From: Manduca sexta
Taxonomy: Eukaryota > Arthropoda > Insecta > Lepidoptera > Sphingidae
Direction of reading: 5' to 3'
Assembly: GCF_014839805.1 (NCBI RefSeq)
Contig: NC_051134.1
Span: forward strand, 8,835,170-8,899,169
DNA: 64,000 bases
The first letter of the stretch is position 1. The number at the start of each line of letters is the position of its first letter. The notes below the pieces were generated by a model. That model was not told where the DNA came from, searched no databases, and saw only the letters and a program-made list of their open reading frames with translations. This document shows positions 1 to 12,600 of the stretch, in pieces. The translations under genes and the position numbers were made by a program.

Positions 1-2126
1 ATGCTTTGAAGTATTAAGTAAGTATAATATGCAAAATAATAAGGTCACCGTTAACATTCCTTAAGCGAAATATGCGCCTGCTTGTAGTACAGTGAACTCA
101 TCATACATTTTAGGAAATTAAAAGGAATTATGTGGTGAGCCAATAGATGTAAAAAATTACGAGTTTTCTATATATTTTTCGTACCAAGTAACACTTACCA
201 AACATCTAATCGTATGTAATAAAGTTTTAAGTAAATAGAAATCTACTCATAAACCAGTTGAAAACAGTACTGCAATTATATTCTTATAATTTAAATCAAA
301 ATATTGCCAGGTGTTAACTTCATTTATAATACTTCCTATAAATTGATTTAATTAAAACAAAGATACGGAGACTGAATACTAATACCTAAGAGTTAAAAGA
401 TGACTAAAGGACGACTTCCTTATTCCATATAAGGGTTAATTCTCAGGTGCCATACTGCGCATACCATACCGTTGCAAAATCATCACTAATCTTCCTGGGG
501 TCGAAACAGAGCTTTTCACATATTGCACAAAGGTTAGCTTAGTTTTTAACTCGACATTGCTTTTTACTTGCCTCATCTTTTACGACCTACCCGCTTGACG
601 TCAAGCACATTTGTGGAATCCCGGATAAATAAAAAAAAAACAACAAAGTATCACCTTGCAAGCAAATTCAGGACTTTCCGGTCTACGGTTCATACATGCC
701 CCCTAAAGCAGACGAAAGCTCCTTTAAAGGATATTGTAACACCAAATAAAACTACGATATATTTGTGGAAAATTTATTCGTGACATCGAAGTAGTAAAAT
801 AAAAACTCTAGTCTCAACACTACGTGATTTAAACCTATGTGCCTTGCGTCATTACGGAAATATTAAGGCACAACACCTTATTATAATGACATACAAAATC
901 ATACAAAACTATCGACACCTTGTCGACAGTCTATCGATGTTGGTAAAACGTTTCAGCGCATGCATTTATTAAGTCTTCGGGTGATTTGATTTGTTTTTTG
1001 TATGTAAGTAAAGTCATCCAATTTTGTAAGATTTATCGACTTTTACTACAAAATAATTCAATTGATAATACACATGTTCTAACAGAATTATGAAATAAAA
1101 ATTTATCAAATCAATCTATCGACAATACCAACCACCCATAGCAACCAAACTATTAAACCATCGACATCGATAAACTGTCGCCATTACATCCTTATCCATA
1201 ACCAGAGGCAGATATTGCATCGCCCGCCATTCTAGAAAAATGTGGCACCAATAACATCGACGTACAATTCATTATGAAACTACAATTCTCGACTCAATGC
1301 CGCGGCCTTCGTCACAATGGTTACAGAAATAAAAAAAATACACATCTTTTAAAACTAAATTCACGTAAATACTATTTAGGGCCTACTCACACGACATTTA
1401 TACGACGATATGGTTTGAGATATGCGCACTTTACGCAGGTCTACGCGTATGCAATAGAAAATATGTTAGTACCGATACCTAGAGTTACGCGATATAAACG
1501 CGCGTTTTAATTGCATTTGAAAGGCGTCGCATTTCGTATCAACGACGTGTGCATAAGCCCTTACCTGCCGTGTACATAAAAGCCTATGATCACATCATTG
1601 GTTTAAGTAAAAAAAGATCTCTTTTGGACGGAGAAATAAAAATAAAATAAAACACAATACCGCAATTAAATCTAATGAAACACTAATTTGTATGGGCAGT
1701 CTAAATAAAATATCATAAACGAATCCGTATATTCTATACATACTAGAACTTAAAGCTAAATTGTGTCGATAAAATCAGAATAAATCCATCACAAAAATGC
1801 TGGTTATAACCACCCTAATTTGAAATGAAGATTCATCTTAGTCAAACATCGAGTGTTATTCGGATGAAATAATTGTGATGACAATTTTATCGATATATAT
1901 TTACGTCAAAAATAATTAGTACATCACTTCAAACACAACTCGACGTCAGTTTAATAACGAATGACGCACAAATCTCGCAGAACAGAAAAATAATATCAAA
2001 CTGGTTGAACACACATTATATAATAAATACAGATGGGAATAGCTCAGGCTGATGATAATTGAATAGCTCGCATCTAACGCTTAATGTTAACTACGTTATT
2101 CGTGACAAAAATACTTTATTATGTAC

Positions 2127-2275
2127 CAGGGTGGCTACACTGAAAATCGAAACGGAGCGTAGAAGTTTCGCTACACAAAGAATTTGGTAAGGCCATAGAA
2201 TAACCATCAAAATACATATATTTTCGAAACTGCGGTGCATCGTTTTGATTTTCAGCAGCACCCTGTATATAGTTC
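2127..2275. mobile_element. small MITE, 149 bp
   Basis: Left end CAGGGTGGCTACACTGAAAA and right end, reversed, CAGGGTGCTGCTGAAAATCA share an inverted repeat of about 25 bp continuing through an AAACG core. No coding capacity. Target duplication not resolved. Confidence 0.65.
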
Positions 2276-3178
2276 TTACATAAATTGTAAGGCGTATGAG
2301 GACTACATCTTATCGATATCGACTTTCTAACATTATTTATTTAACATTTATTGTGAAGTTTGGATATTATATATACACAATGCATTATAGGCGAAAATGC
2401 TGTAAGAATTATGACTATAAATCAAATAATTTACAGAAATAATATTCACTCCAATATACAAACTTACCAAAACTTTTGAATTGAGAGAGTAATACTCTGG
2501 CTGAGAAATTTACTCGAAATATGAAGAACAGATAGTTTTACTAAAATTACATGTAAAAATTATTCAATCATAGTCATATATTCTCTATTGACAATATTTG
2601 CAAGCTGCAAGAGTGTAGAAGCTGCTCTAGCGTAAATACATACTATACTAAGAAAATGCTTTTGATTAACCCAGTCTTATTTACAGAGAGAGGATTCGAG
2701 ATTCATTGAGATTCTAGAAGGCGATAGAACATTTAATAAGGGCCCAAAGTATCGACTTCGTTTATCGATATCGTGTTTATTGAACAGCAATCGCTAAGTC
2801 CTCAATTTCGAATAATTATATTCGACCAACTTGTTGAAGACTATTCGATTGACACGTTCAATACAAGACGATACAGCTCAAATACAAAGTAACGAGTATA
2901 GAAATTTGGAATATCGATACTTTCGATTATATTCGGTTTTATAGAATCGACGCCCAGACTATCGAGTGTTTCGAGCCCTAAGCGTGTATTAAGCAGCCGT
3001 ATGGCACTTCGCGGGAGAGAGGGCTTACGATACGTTAAGTTAGATGCGTTTTAAAGCGATTTTTTTATTTGGTTTTTAATTTTATTTAACAATTTTTTCG
3101 CTTTTACGTTGATATAATTATGTTATGAAGTGTTTTAAGCTGCGCTATGTTGGAAGAGATAGTTAATTAACTTAATGA

Positions 3179-3184
3179 TTTATT
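3179..3184 (-). terminator. candidate Nrx-IV polyadenylation signal
   Basis: AATAAA on the minus strand about 390 nt after the Nrx-IV stop. Other copies lie further down (for example near 3064), so the true site is not settled. Confidence 0.3.
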
Positions 3185-3571
3185 GTTGCAAAAGATGGAG
3201 GATATATATATATATATATTTCGATTAGCAGCCATATAATAAAAATATTATGTTAACAGAGCGAAATATTCGATTAAATATTGAACAGTGTTATTGAAAA
3301 ATATTTTCCATGTCGATCAATGGAAATATTGTTTTGTTTAAATTAATAGGTACACACAATGCTTGTATTGTGAGTCTTTAATGTTATTTCATATTATTCA
3401 CTGGCATCTCATAACTGTAATATTTAAGAAAATAAAGTTAGAAAGCAAAGGTAATTGTGAGCATCGTACATCTGAAGGTAAAATATTAAACACCGGCGTC
3501 GTTAAGCAGAATATAATCGCATTGACGTGTATGCGCGGCGCAGTGTATGTTTTGTAATTGGTGTGGTGCGG

Positions 3572-3670
3572 CTATATGAAGAACTCGCGGCGCTTGGTGA
3601 CGCGCGCGCCGGTGGTGGCGGCGAGCGCGGCCGCGTCGGGGTCCAGCGCGCCCGCCGCGCCGCGCTCCTC
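3572..3670 (-). CDS. Nrx-IV: Nrx-IV exon 25: cytoplasmic tail with C-terminal PDZ ligand
   Basis: Thirty-two codons plus TAG. The peptide starts [12 protein letters not shown] and ends TKRREFFI, matching the short acidic-then-basic tail and hydrophobic PDZ-binding end of Nrx-IV/CASPR. Phase 0 in, as required by exon 24. The acceptor (TTGTGCAG) directly follows the 3' tail of a SINE. Confidence 0.88.
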   Translation of the reverse strand, partial: EERGAAGALDPDAAALAATTGARVTKRREFFI

Positions 3671-6600
3671 CTGCACAATAATGTATACATCAGCTGTGTT
3701 ATGGACTGGCCCACTGCTGGGCACGGCTCCTCTACTACTGACCGGGATTAGACTTTAATCCACCACGTTGGCCTAGTGAAGATTGATGGACTTCACACAC
3801 CCTCAAAATTCTTATAAACAATTTCTCAAATGTGCAAATTTCCTCACTATATTTTACTTCACCATTAAAACAAGCAATAATTCACAAAGATTACACCCAT
3901 AATTTTAGAAAAGTCATTTGTGCCCTTGTGATTCGAACCTGCAAACATTCGCCTCAGCAGTGCGTTCCACACCCAACTAAGCTACCGTCGCTTTTTCTAA
4001 CTACTATGCTACAATGATTATTATCATGGATACTTTTATATCTTTTAACACCCTCCTAACCATAAAGATACATCACAAAATCACCACCTTTTTTTGTGAT
4101 TTTTTATAGAATCTATGTAGTATTATGAAAACAAGATATTACATCAATCATTACCCTCATATATTTTCATCTCGGTAATTACCAATTTTTAAAGTCAATG
4201 CAGAAAACCTAAGGTGACAAAATTTGAGATTTATAAACCTTAAAAATTGACAATCGCACTTTACCTGTGTAAGATATTCCCCTTTATGCCGCGAAAGAGC
4301 GCGCACCAACACGATCGCCACCACGATCAACATCAGGAAAATAAAAGCCAGCACAGCTGAAAAACAAATACATTGTAAGTCACTAATTTTACGAAAACTT
4401 TTTCATGTATAAAAGCTTTAAGTTTCCATTATAAATGGCCGGGGGCCGGAGCGACCCTAGTGATGCTGCGTACGCAATAGCTCCGCTCCGATCGACCCCG
4501 TAGCTAGGCGCCTCTAATGGTGGATCCATTATTCTATACAGAATGTTACATACAAGGCGATTTTTTACGTTCAGACACGCAATCGTTGCCTATTTGCCAA
4601 TATTCGATGATCCTTTTGCAGATCCTTAGAGAGAACTGGAAAGGAGAGAGAAATAATGTGGACTTTAAAGAGTGACTTACTGCCAAGTATCGCCTCGTCG
4701 GTCTTGTGGTAGTCAAGCTCGTGCTGCAGGTCCACCAGCGGCGGCGGACGGGTCTCGATGGGCTCCGGCGGATGTGTCACCGGCTCCACGCCGCAGAAGT
4801 CCTCGTTCAGGATGCCGCCTAGAAAAATATAACAATTATAGCTTTTGCCCGCGGCTCCGCCCGCGTTATAAAGTTTTTCAGGCTAAAGTTTTCCGTTATA
4901 AAAGTAGTAGTTTCCCGGGAGCCTTTGTTCTTCCCAGGGTCTCAAACTGTTTCCATACCAAATTTCATCTTAATACGTTGGGTAGTTTTTGAGTTTAACA
5001 CGTTCAGGCAGACAGATGCAGCGAGGGACTTTTGTTTTATAATATATATTTTTAGAACTTTTTAAGAGGAACAATCCCGTCATACATCATTGTTGCATAA
5101 CTTTAACCGTTTACGCAGCGCACGCAACGGAAGCTCTCAAAACTAATAATTTTTCCCCGTTTTTGCAACATGTTTCATTACTGCTCCGCTCCTATTGGGT
5201 ATAGCGTGATGATATATAGCCTATAGCACTCCACGAACAAAGGGCTATCCAACGCAAAAATAATTTTTCAGTTTGGACCGGGAGTTCCTGAGATTAGCCA
5301 TTACTGCTCCGCTCCTATTGGGTATAGCGTGATAATATATAGCCTATAGCACTCCACGAATAAAGGGCTATCCAACACAAAAATAATTTTTCAGTTTGGA
5401 CCGGTAGTTCCTGAGATTAGCCATTACTGCTCCGCTCCTATTGGTCATAGCGTGATGATATATAACTTTGAGCACTCCACAAATAAAGGACTATTCAGCA
5501 CAAAATGATTTTTTCAGTTCGAATCGGTAGTTCCTGAGATTAGCCATTACTGCTCTGCTCCTATTGGGTATAGCGTGATGATATATAGCCTATAGTACTC
5601 CACGAACAAAGGGCTATCCAACGCAAAAATAATTTTTCAGTTTGAACCGGTAGTTCCTGAGATTAGCCATTACTGCTCCGCTCCTATTGGGTATATCGTG
5701 ATGATATATAGCCTATAGCACTCCACGAATAAAGGGCTATCCAACGCAAAAAGATTTTTTCAGTTTGGACAGGTAGTTCCTGAGATTAGCCATTACTGCT
5801 CTGCTCCTATTGGGTATAGCGTGATGATATATAGCCTATAGCACTCCACGAACAAAGGGCTATCCAACGCAAAAAGAATTTTTCAGTTTGGACCGGTAGT
5901 TCCTGAGATTAGCGCGTTCAAACAAACAAACAAACAAACAAACAAACAAACTCTTCAGCTTTATATAATAGTATAGATAAATAAAATCATAATTTCATTT
6001 ACAGCGGTAATTTTAGATATTAGTGTGCATACATTTTAAATATTTTGCCGTCAGTTCTAATTTTCTTTCACATCCATGATTATTTTCTGAAAGAATTTTA
6101 AAAATAAAATAAAAAAATATAAAAGCACTAGCTTTTGCCCGCGGCTCCGCCCGCGTTATTAAGTTTTTCAGGGTAAAGTTTTCCGTTATAAAAGTAGTAG
6201 TTTCCCGGGAGCCTATGTTCTTCCCAGGGTCTCAAACTGTCTCCATACCAATTTTCATCTTAATACGTTGGGTAGTTTTTGAGTTTAACACGTTCAGACA
6301 GACAGATGCAGCGGGGGACTTTTGTTTAAAAAAATATTTTTTAGAACTTTTAAAGTGGAACAATCCCGTCATACATCATTGTTGCATAAATTTAACCGTT
6401 TACGCAGCGCAGGCAACGGAAGCTCTCAAAACTCATAATTTTCCCCGTTTTTGCAACATGTTTCATTACTGCTCCGCTCCTATTGGTCATAGCCTATAGC
6501 ACTCCAGGAACAAAGGGCTATCCAACACAAAAAAGATTTTTTCCGTTCAAACCGGTAGTTCCTGAGATTAGTCATTACTGCTCCGCTCCTATTGGTCATA

Positions 6601-9600
6601 GCGTGATGATATATAGCCTCTAGCACTCCACGAACAAAGGGCTATCCAACGCAAAAAGAATTTTTCGGTTTGGACCGGTAGTTCCTGAGATTAGCCATTA
6701 CTGCTCCGCTCCTATTGGGTATAGCGTGATGATATATAGCCTATAGAACTCCACGAACAAAGGGCTATCCAACACAAAAAGATTTTTTCAGTTTGGACCG
6801 GTATTTCCTGAGATTAGCCATTACTGCTCCGCTCCTATTGGGTATAGCGTGATGATATATAGCCTATAGCACTCCACGAACAAAGGGCTATCCAACGCAA
6901 AAAGAATTTTTCAGTTTGGACCGGTATTTCCTGAGATTAGCCATTACTGCTCCGCTCCTATTGGGTATAGCGTGATGATATATAGCCTATAGCACTCCAC
7001 GAACAAAGGGCTATCCAACGCAAAAAGAATTTTTCGATTTGGACCGGTATTTCCTGAGATTAGCCATTACTGCTCCGCTCCTATTGGGTATAGCGTGATG
7101 ATATATAGCCTATAGCACTCCACGAACAAAGGGCTACCAACACAAAAATATTTTTTCGGTTTGGACCGGTAGTTCCTGAGATTAGCGCGTTCAAACAAAC
7201 AAACAAACAAACAAACAAACAAACAAACTCTTCAGCTTTATATAATAGTATAGATAACATGGAATTGTAAACACAGCACAGTCAGATCGAAATGAATACG
7301 GGATGACTTTTCCTGACATAGTGAAGTTACAGTCGCTCAATGATGACTTTTGAAAGGCAATAAAATAGGAGATCGGGGTCTTGACCAATTATGAACAAGT
7401 CGATGGAAATTGATAAATATCGCATGTTACGTCTAGGAATAACATTAGACCATTCAAAATTCAGCCTACCGTACTAAAGCCGGCCTCCAACAGACCAAAA
7501 GTCATATCCTATCCACTCACCTCCAAGACTCCTGACATTCGGCGGCGGGTCCTGCTGGAACAGCAGCTTCAGCGGGTATATATCATCGAACTCCACTCGA
7601 CTGACGCAGCCCACGAAGCCCTCGGCCATCGACTCGTTCCGTCCGATGTACATGTACTGTATATTGTTGAACTGCGCGTCCGCAGACTCCTTGACGTTGA
7701 AGTTATACTCTTGCGTCTCGAAATTGTCAACCTAAGGGGTAAAGCCTTCGTAAATTAAACTAGTGTTGAAATTTGAAGTTAATGTTTTGATATATATGGA
7801 GCATTTCGGCTTGAACATCTATTGAAAACTAAGTTCACAGTGCATTCACATATTGAGTAATCGGTATTATCAGAGTAATAACAGATTCTTATGAGACTTA
7901 AGTCTTATGATGCCTCCATTTATGTCTTAAATGATCTATCAGAGTTCAGTAACATGCAGAACTTTGTAATTCTTTACTTTACTTTACTTTATATCTCTTA
8001 TCCTAAACGAAAGCTTGCTCGTCATTCAGTAAGACAAAAGGCTAATACAAACATTAATATCGACTTATGACATCACCTGCAACACCAAAGTGGCTCCACT
8101 GTTCTTCCTGGACAACCTGACGTCGTGGTACTGTCCCAGGGCGAAGTGTTTCCCTTGGAACACGATCTCTTGCCGTTCAAAACCGAAGTCAAATACAACG
8201 CGAAGGTGACCTGTTATAACAATAAAATTAGAATTTGAACGAACTTTTACTTGACATTAGGACACAGATATTCGATTATAAAAAAAATTATGGCACAATA
8301 TCTCCAAGGTAAGATAGGTGGGTCAATTTGGTAGGAAACATTTTGGTATTTCTTACCCCTAAAATTGTGCCACTCCTAAGCTATAGTATGGACGGAGGAA
8401 CAAGATGTTTTGCAAGATATTAAGTTGATGAGTTTTTAAAACTAACGACTGCTAATTTTAGATTCATCTTATCTGTAGTACGAAATATTTTTTCATACTT
8501 ACATTGGTATCAAGGGGAGTTCAGACCACATCCTTACAATTATTCAAAACATAGTAAATAATTAGTTTTGCTAGTGGTACGATATATCATATATCCGCTC
8601 GGATAACAACCACCGTACACAAGGTATTAAAACCAGCCACAGTGGCCCACGAAGTGTGTCGCTTTCCGGTATCAGCCCGTGTATATCCGTTTCCAACAGG
8701 CCGGCATAATTGTGTCGACTGTCGATGGGTAATCATCTTTCGTCAGTCGACATTACATTGCACACCACTCCACATACCTAGTGCAGTGGGGCTATTTGCC
8801 GTGCCCTAATAAAATAATTTAAATAAATTGAAAAGTTTTGTTACAACATACATATATCCTACCACCAGCAAAACTATGTTATATCTATGAAATAATATAT
8901 GTCGCCGCAGCACTGGTGAATTTCCGAAGCGATAGTGGCGCCATCTATTATTACATCGAGGAAGTATTAGAAAAGGAGGGAGGTCGACTGTTGCCAATAT
9001 AAGGACCGGCCGAGCGACGAGAGCTCAGTCTTGTACGAGTGTTGGTTGAGTCTGGTTGGAGTCTTGTACCAGCCTTGTAACAGTGTAGTAGTCTTGTTTC
9101 ACGCTCGAACCGAGCACATTGTGTATTCCGCTGGTGTTGCTATGCAGTAAATTGTTATTGAAGTAAAGAAGTGTTTCAATAATTGAATAACTGTCTGGAA
9201 AATAAATTTAGACCGGTGAAACTTTACCAGTCATGTAAAAAAATAACCAAGTAAACAGTTTCACTCCGACATATACAATATAAATAAATAGTTATATGGG
9301 CTAATACTGTGATCTATCGCAACTATGTTCGCCTATGTGATGAATAAAGCATTTTATTTTGTTTTTATTTTTATTTAATATCACACCTGAATTGGACACC
9401 ATGAGCGTGAGGTACTCCCCGGAGATGTTGGAGTAGAAGCCGAGCAGGAACCCCTTGGGGTTGGTGGTGGTGAATCCCACGCGGATCTTCTCGTTGATGG
9501 TAGAACGCCACGAGCCCAGGAAGTCGTACTTGATCAGCGAGTTCGGACGGAGGTTGACACCAATTTCTGTTCAAATATATACATACATTTTGTAATAATA

Positions 9601-12600
9601 ATAATTCACCACCTTAGTTCTCATATATTACATATATATGTATTTATGTATAATAATATTTATTTTATGTATTTATATATCTATATGTATACATATACAT
9701 ATTTTTATTATTTGTTATTGAAACTTTTAAATTTTCTACCTTTCTTTCATGCACCGACCATGATTATCTCTGCACCACCCTAAGGTTGGCTGGTAGATAA
9801 TGTCTATAGTCCGCCTGTATACATTTGTATATGAAGTGCTAATTAAATAATATGTCTAAGTTGTATTCATATTTAAAAAAACGATAATTATAAACAATGT
9901 AACTATAATACGTTACCGAAAATATTACAACCTTAATTTGGAAATTCATTGCTATATCAAATTACAATGGTACTCTCACATTAACAATTTTTTATTGTTA
10001 TTTGGTAAAAACCATTCATAATTCGTTAAAAGTTAACCTTGAATATTTCAGGGGGTTGAGCGTGACGTAATGGATTGCACTATTTTGTTTGAGTGATGTT
10101 GCCACTGTTTATGCATAGTCGTTTCGCTTATCATCAGACAAGTAACTTGCTCGTTCTTAGTCATTTTAATTAGAAAATAAAATCACAAACATGATATGAT
10201 AGGGGATGAACTGATCACCATATCGAGCACAAATTCCAGACACCGGACAAACTGATTAAAAAATTCCAATATCACTTTGTCCGACCGGAGGATTGAACCA
10301 GACCTCAGTACTGCAGTTGTACTGCAATACTACTACGTTACCTAGGTAATCAAATATATTAATAATAAGCTCACCGTCAGCGCATATAGGTCCCTTGAAG
10401 GCGGTCCACCTGCAGTCGCAGGAGTAGGAGTCGTATCCCTCGAGACACGTGCCGTTGTTCAGGCACGGAGATGAGGAGCATTTCCCCACGCAGCCCTCCG
10501 ATATGCCGTATATACCTGGAAATAGAGTCGATGTTAATAATATTGTTTAATGGGATAAGGGAATATTATTAATGTATTGATGTATATTTAAAGTTTTTTT
10601 TTTAATGGTATGGTGTATTTTGGAAATATTTGCCATTAATTTATTTTATTTTTTGAGGAATAAATCTTTTATTTATTCTAACATCATGGGTACGTTCTAG
10701 TGCTTAATGGGTTGTTTAAAAATATTTTGTTTCCGTAGTATTATTTTCCGACGTAGTATGACGGCAGTCAGCTTTGGTTGTAAAATAGCATACCTAATAA
10801 ACTTTGCTGAATCAAAAATTCGAATATATAAAATGTTTGGTATCACACAAATTTCTAATCGAAATTCTACGCGGTGTATAGTGTTCACATAGAATTATTT
10901 TCCAAAGTAACTTGACAGAAGTCAGTTTTGTTAGTAAATAGCACATTGAACAAACTTTGCTGAACTAAAAATTCGAATATATACAATTTTAGACATGACA
11001 CAGTTTTTTTTAGGGGTTCCTTCACGTGTTGTGTGGCGGTACAATTAGTGCATATACCGCCATCTTGTCAACATCGCTGGAACTACAAGAGGATCGATGC
11101 AGTGACACAACAGGGTACCGGACTCATTTGTGTTCTTTACTATTATCAAATATTTACATAATATAAATTATAACACAGAAGGAATTATTAAAATCCGGTA
11201 AAAAATCAACAAGTTATAAGTCTTTGAATTTCGGTGGAAGGGGTAATTAACAAGAAACAGAAAAGAGACGAAATATCCACATGTGACGTCATCGGGAATT
11301 ACGACGCGTGCGAAAAAAGAGATGAAGCGATATCCCCACATCGCGCCCACTTATACACATTACAATATTTTAAATATGAATTACTCGCTCATTTTTTAAC
11401 CAATTTTAATGCAGTTTTCGCAGGAGTGCTTCTTTTTCATATTATTAACCATTACATATAGAATAATGTACAAAATCAAGCATAGGCCGGTCCCCTACTG
11501 GAGTGTTAATCATACAGCAATCACGATAGATGGCGACATCGATCCTGAATCACGCTTGCACAATTTGCGCGACGTGCAGCATATATACCACCAACGAATT
11601 GGAACTGTCGGAGGGGCCGCGACCGGTCACAAGTAACATCTGCCTGACTGGGAATCTTCCCCTTCCATAGAGGAATGTAACCATCTGTTCCTCTACAGTG
11701 GCGTTAACCTTTACGCCGCTACAGTGGATGTGTGCGTGTGGTGCGTACCGCGGCGTGCGAGCGCGCGCAGGTCGACGGGGCGGCCGTTGAGCAGCAGCGC
11801 GCGCACGCAGCCCACGAACCCGTCGGCGCGGTCGAGCGCCGCGCCCAGCGCCAGCCCCGTGCTCAGGTACAGCGCGCGCGCGCCGCCGCGCGCCGAGCGG
11901 ATCTCGTTCTTCAGCGCGCCGTCCACCACCACGCGCGCCTCCTTACTGCAACACGCACATGTTCACGGAACCCACACCGATACTGTTTCACTAGTTATAA
12001 ATATGTTTCATAACATTATAATTGAAGGGACAGATACATAGGTGCAAACATAACACTATATTTTTTTTATGCGCGAGTATTGCATTGTCATAACTTCTGA
12101 CGTTCGTTTATTTAGAAACAATACACACGCGCTACATGTGAATGTGAAGAACTCACCTTAGCAAATTTTATAGTGGATTAAAATATCAGAAATATCTTTC
12201 TTTAGGTGTATACTTTATTAGTAAAAACTGATACTGGCATCCGAAAAAAATGAACTTTTCTACAATATTTAATAACAATTATAAGCCAACATATTTACAA
12301 AACTCATCACTAAAATTATAAATCAACCCCCCTCACTATGATATAAATCTTGAAATAATCAAAACTCTAAATTGATCCATCGACCCAGATAACACAACAA
12401 AAATGGTTTCATAAGTAATAATAAAAAATGGTCCTTCGAGCCAGATTCCACAACAAAAGTATTTTATGGATATAAATCAAACAAAATCTAACTCAAATGA
12501 GACCCTACAATACAATAAATACTCACCGATTTCTCTCAATTGAAACGGAATGCCATTGATTGTCAGCCAAACGGTTGCTAGTTTCCACGGAAACGCCAAG

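Larger units (their letters stand above)
1..3571. other. region downstream of Nrx-IV
   Basis: Very AT-rich (Nrx-IV 3' UTR and intergenic). No coding region recognised; short open frames at 568-783 and 1274-1510 lack any motif. Holds a small MITE (2127-2275) and an (AT)n tract near 3200-3220. Confidence 0.6.

Noticed and set aside
3527..3758. Plus-strand frames over the last Nrx-IV exon
   Set aside because: Shadows of the minus-strand exon encoding the EFFI tail.
6215..6499. 94-codon frame in the repeat region
   Set aside because: Falls wholly within Helitron copy 2, which is non-coding.
5178..7188. CRISPR array
   Set aside because: The evenly spaced units are 123-bp full tandem repeats without spacers, inside Helitrons in a eukaryotic genome.
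11724..12041. 105- and 93-codon plus-strand frames opposite Nrx-IV exon 18
   Set aside because: Low-complexity Arg/Ala/Ser shadows of a very GC-rich exon on the other strand.
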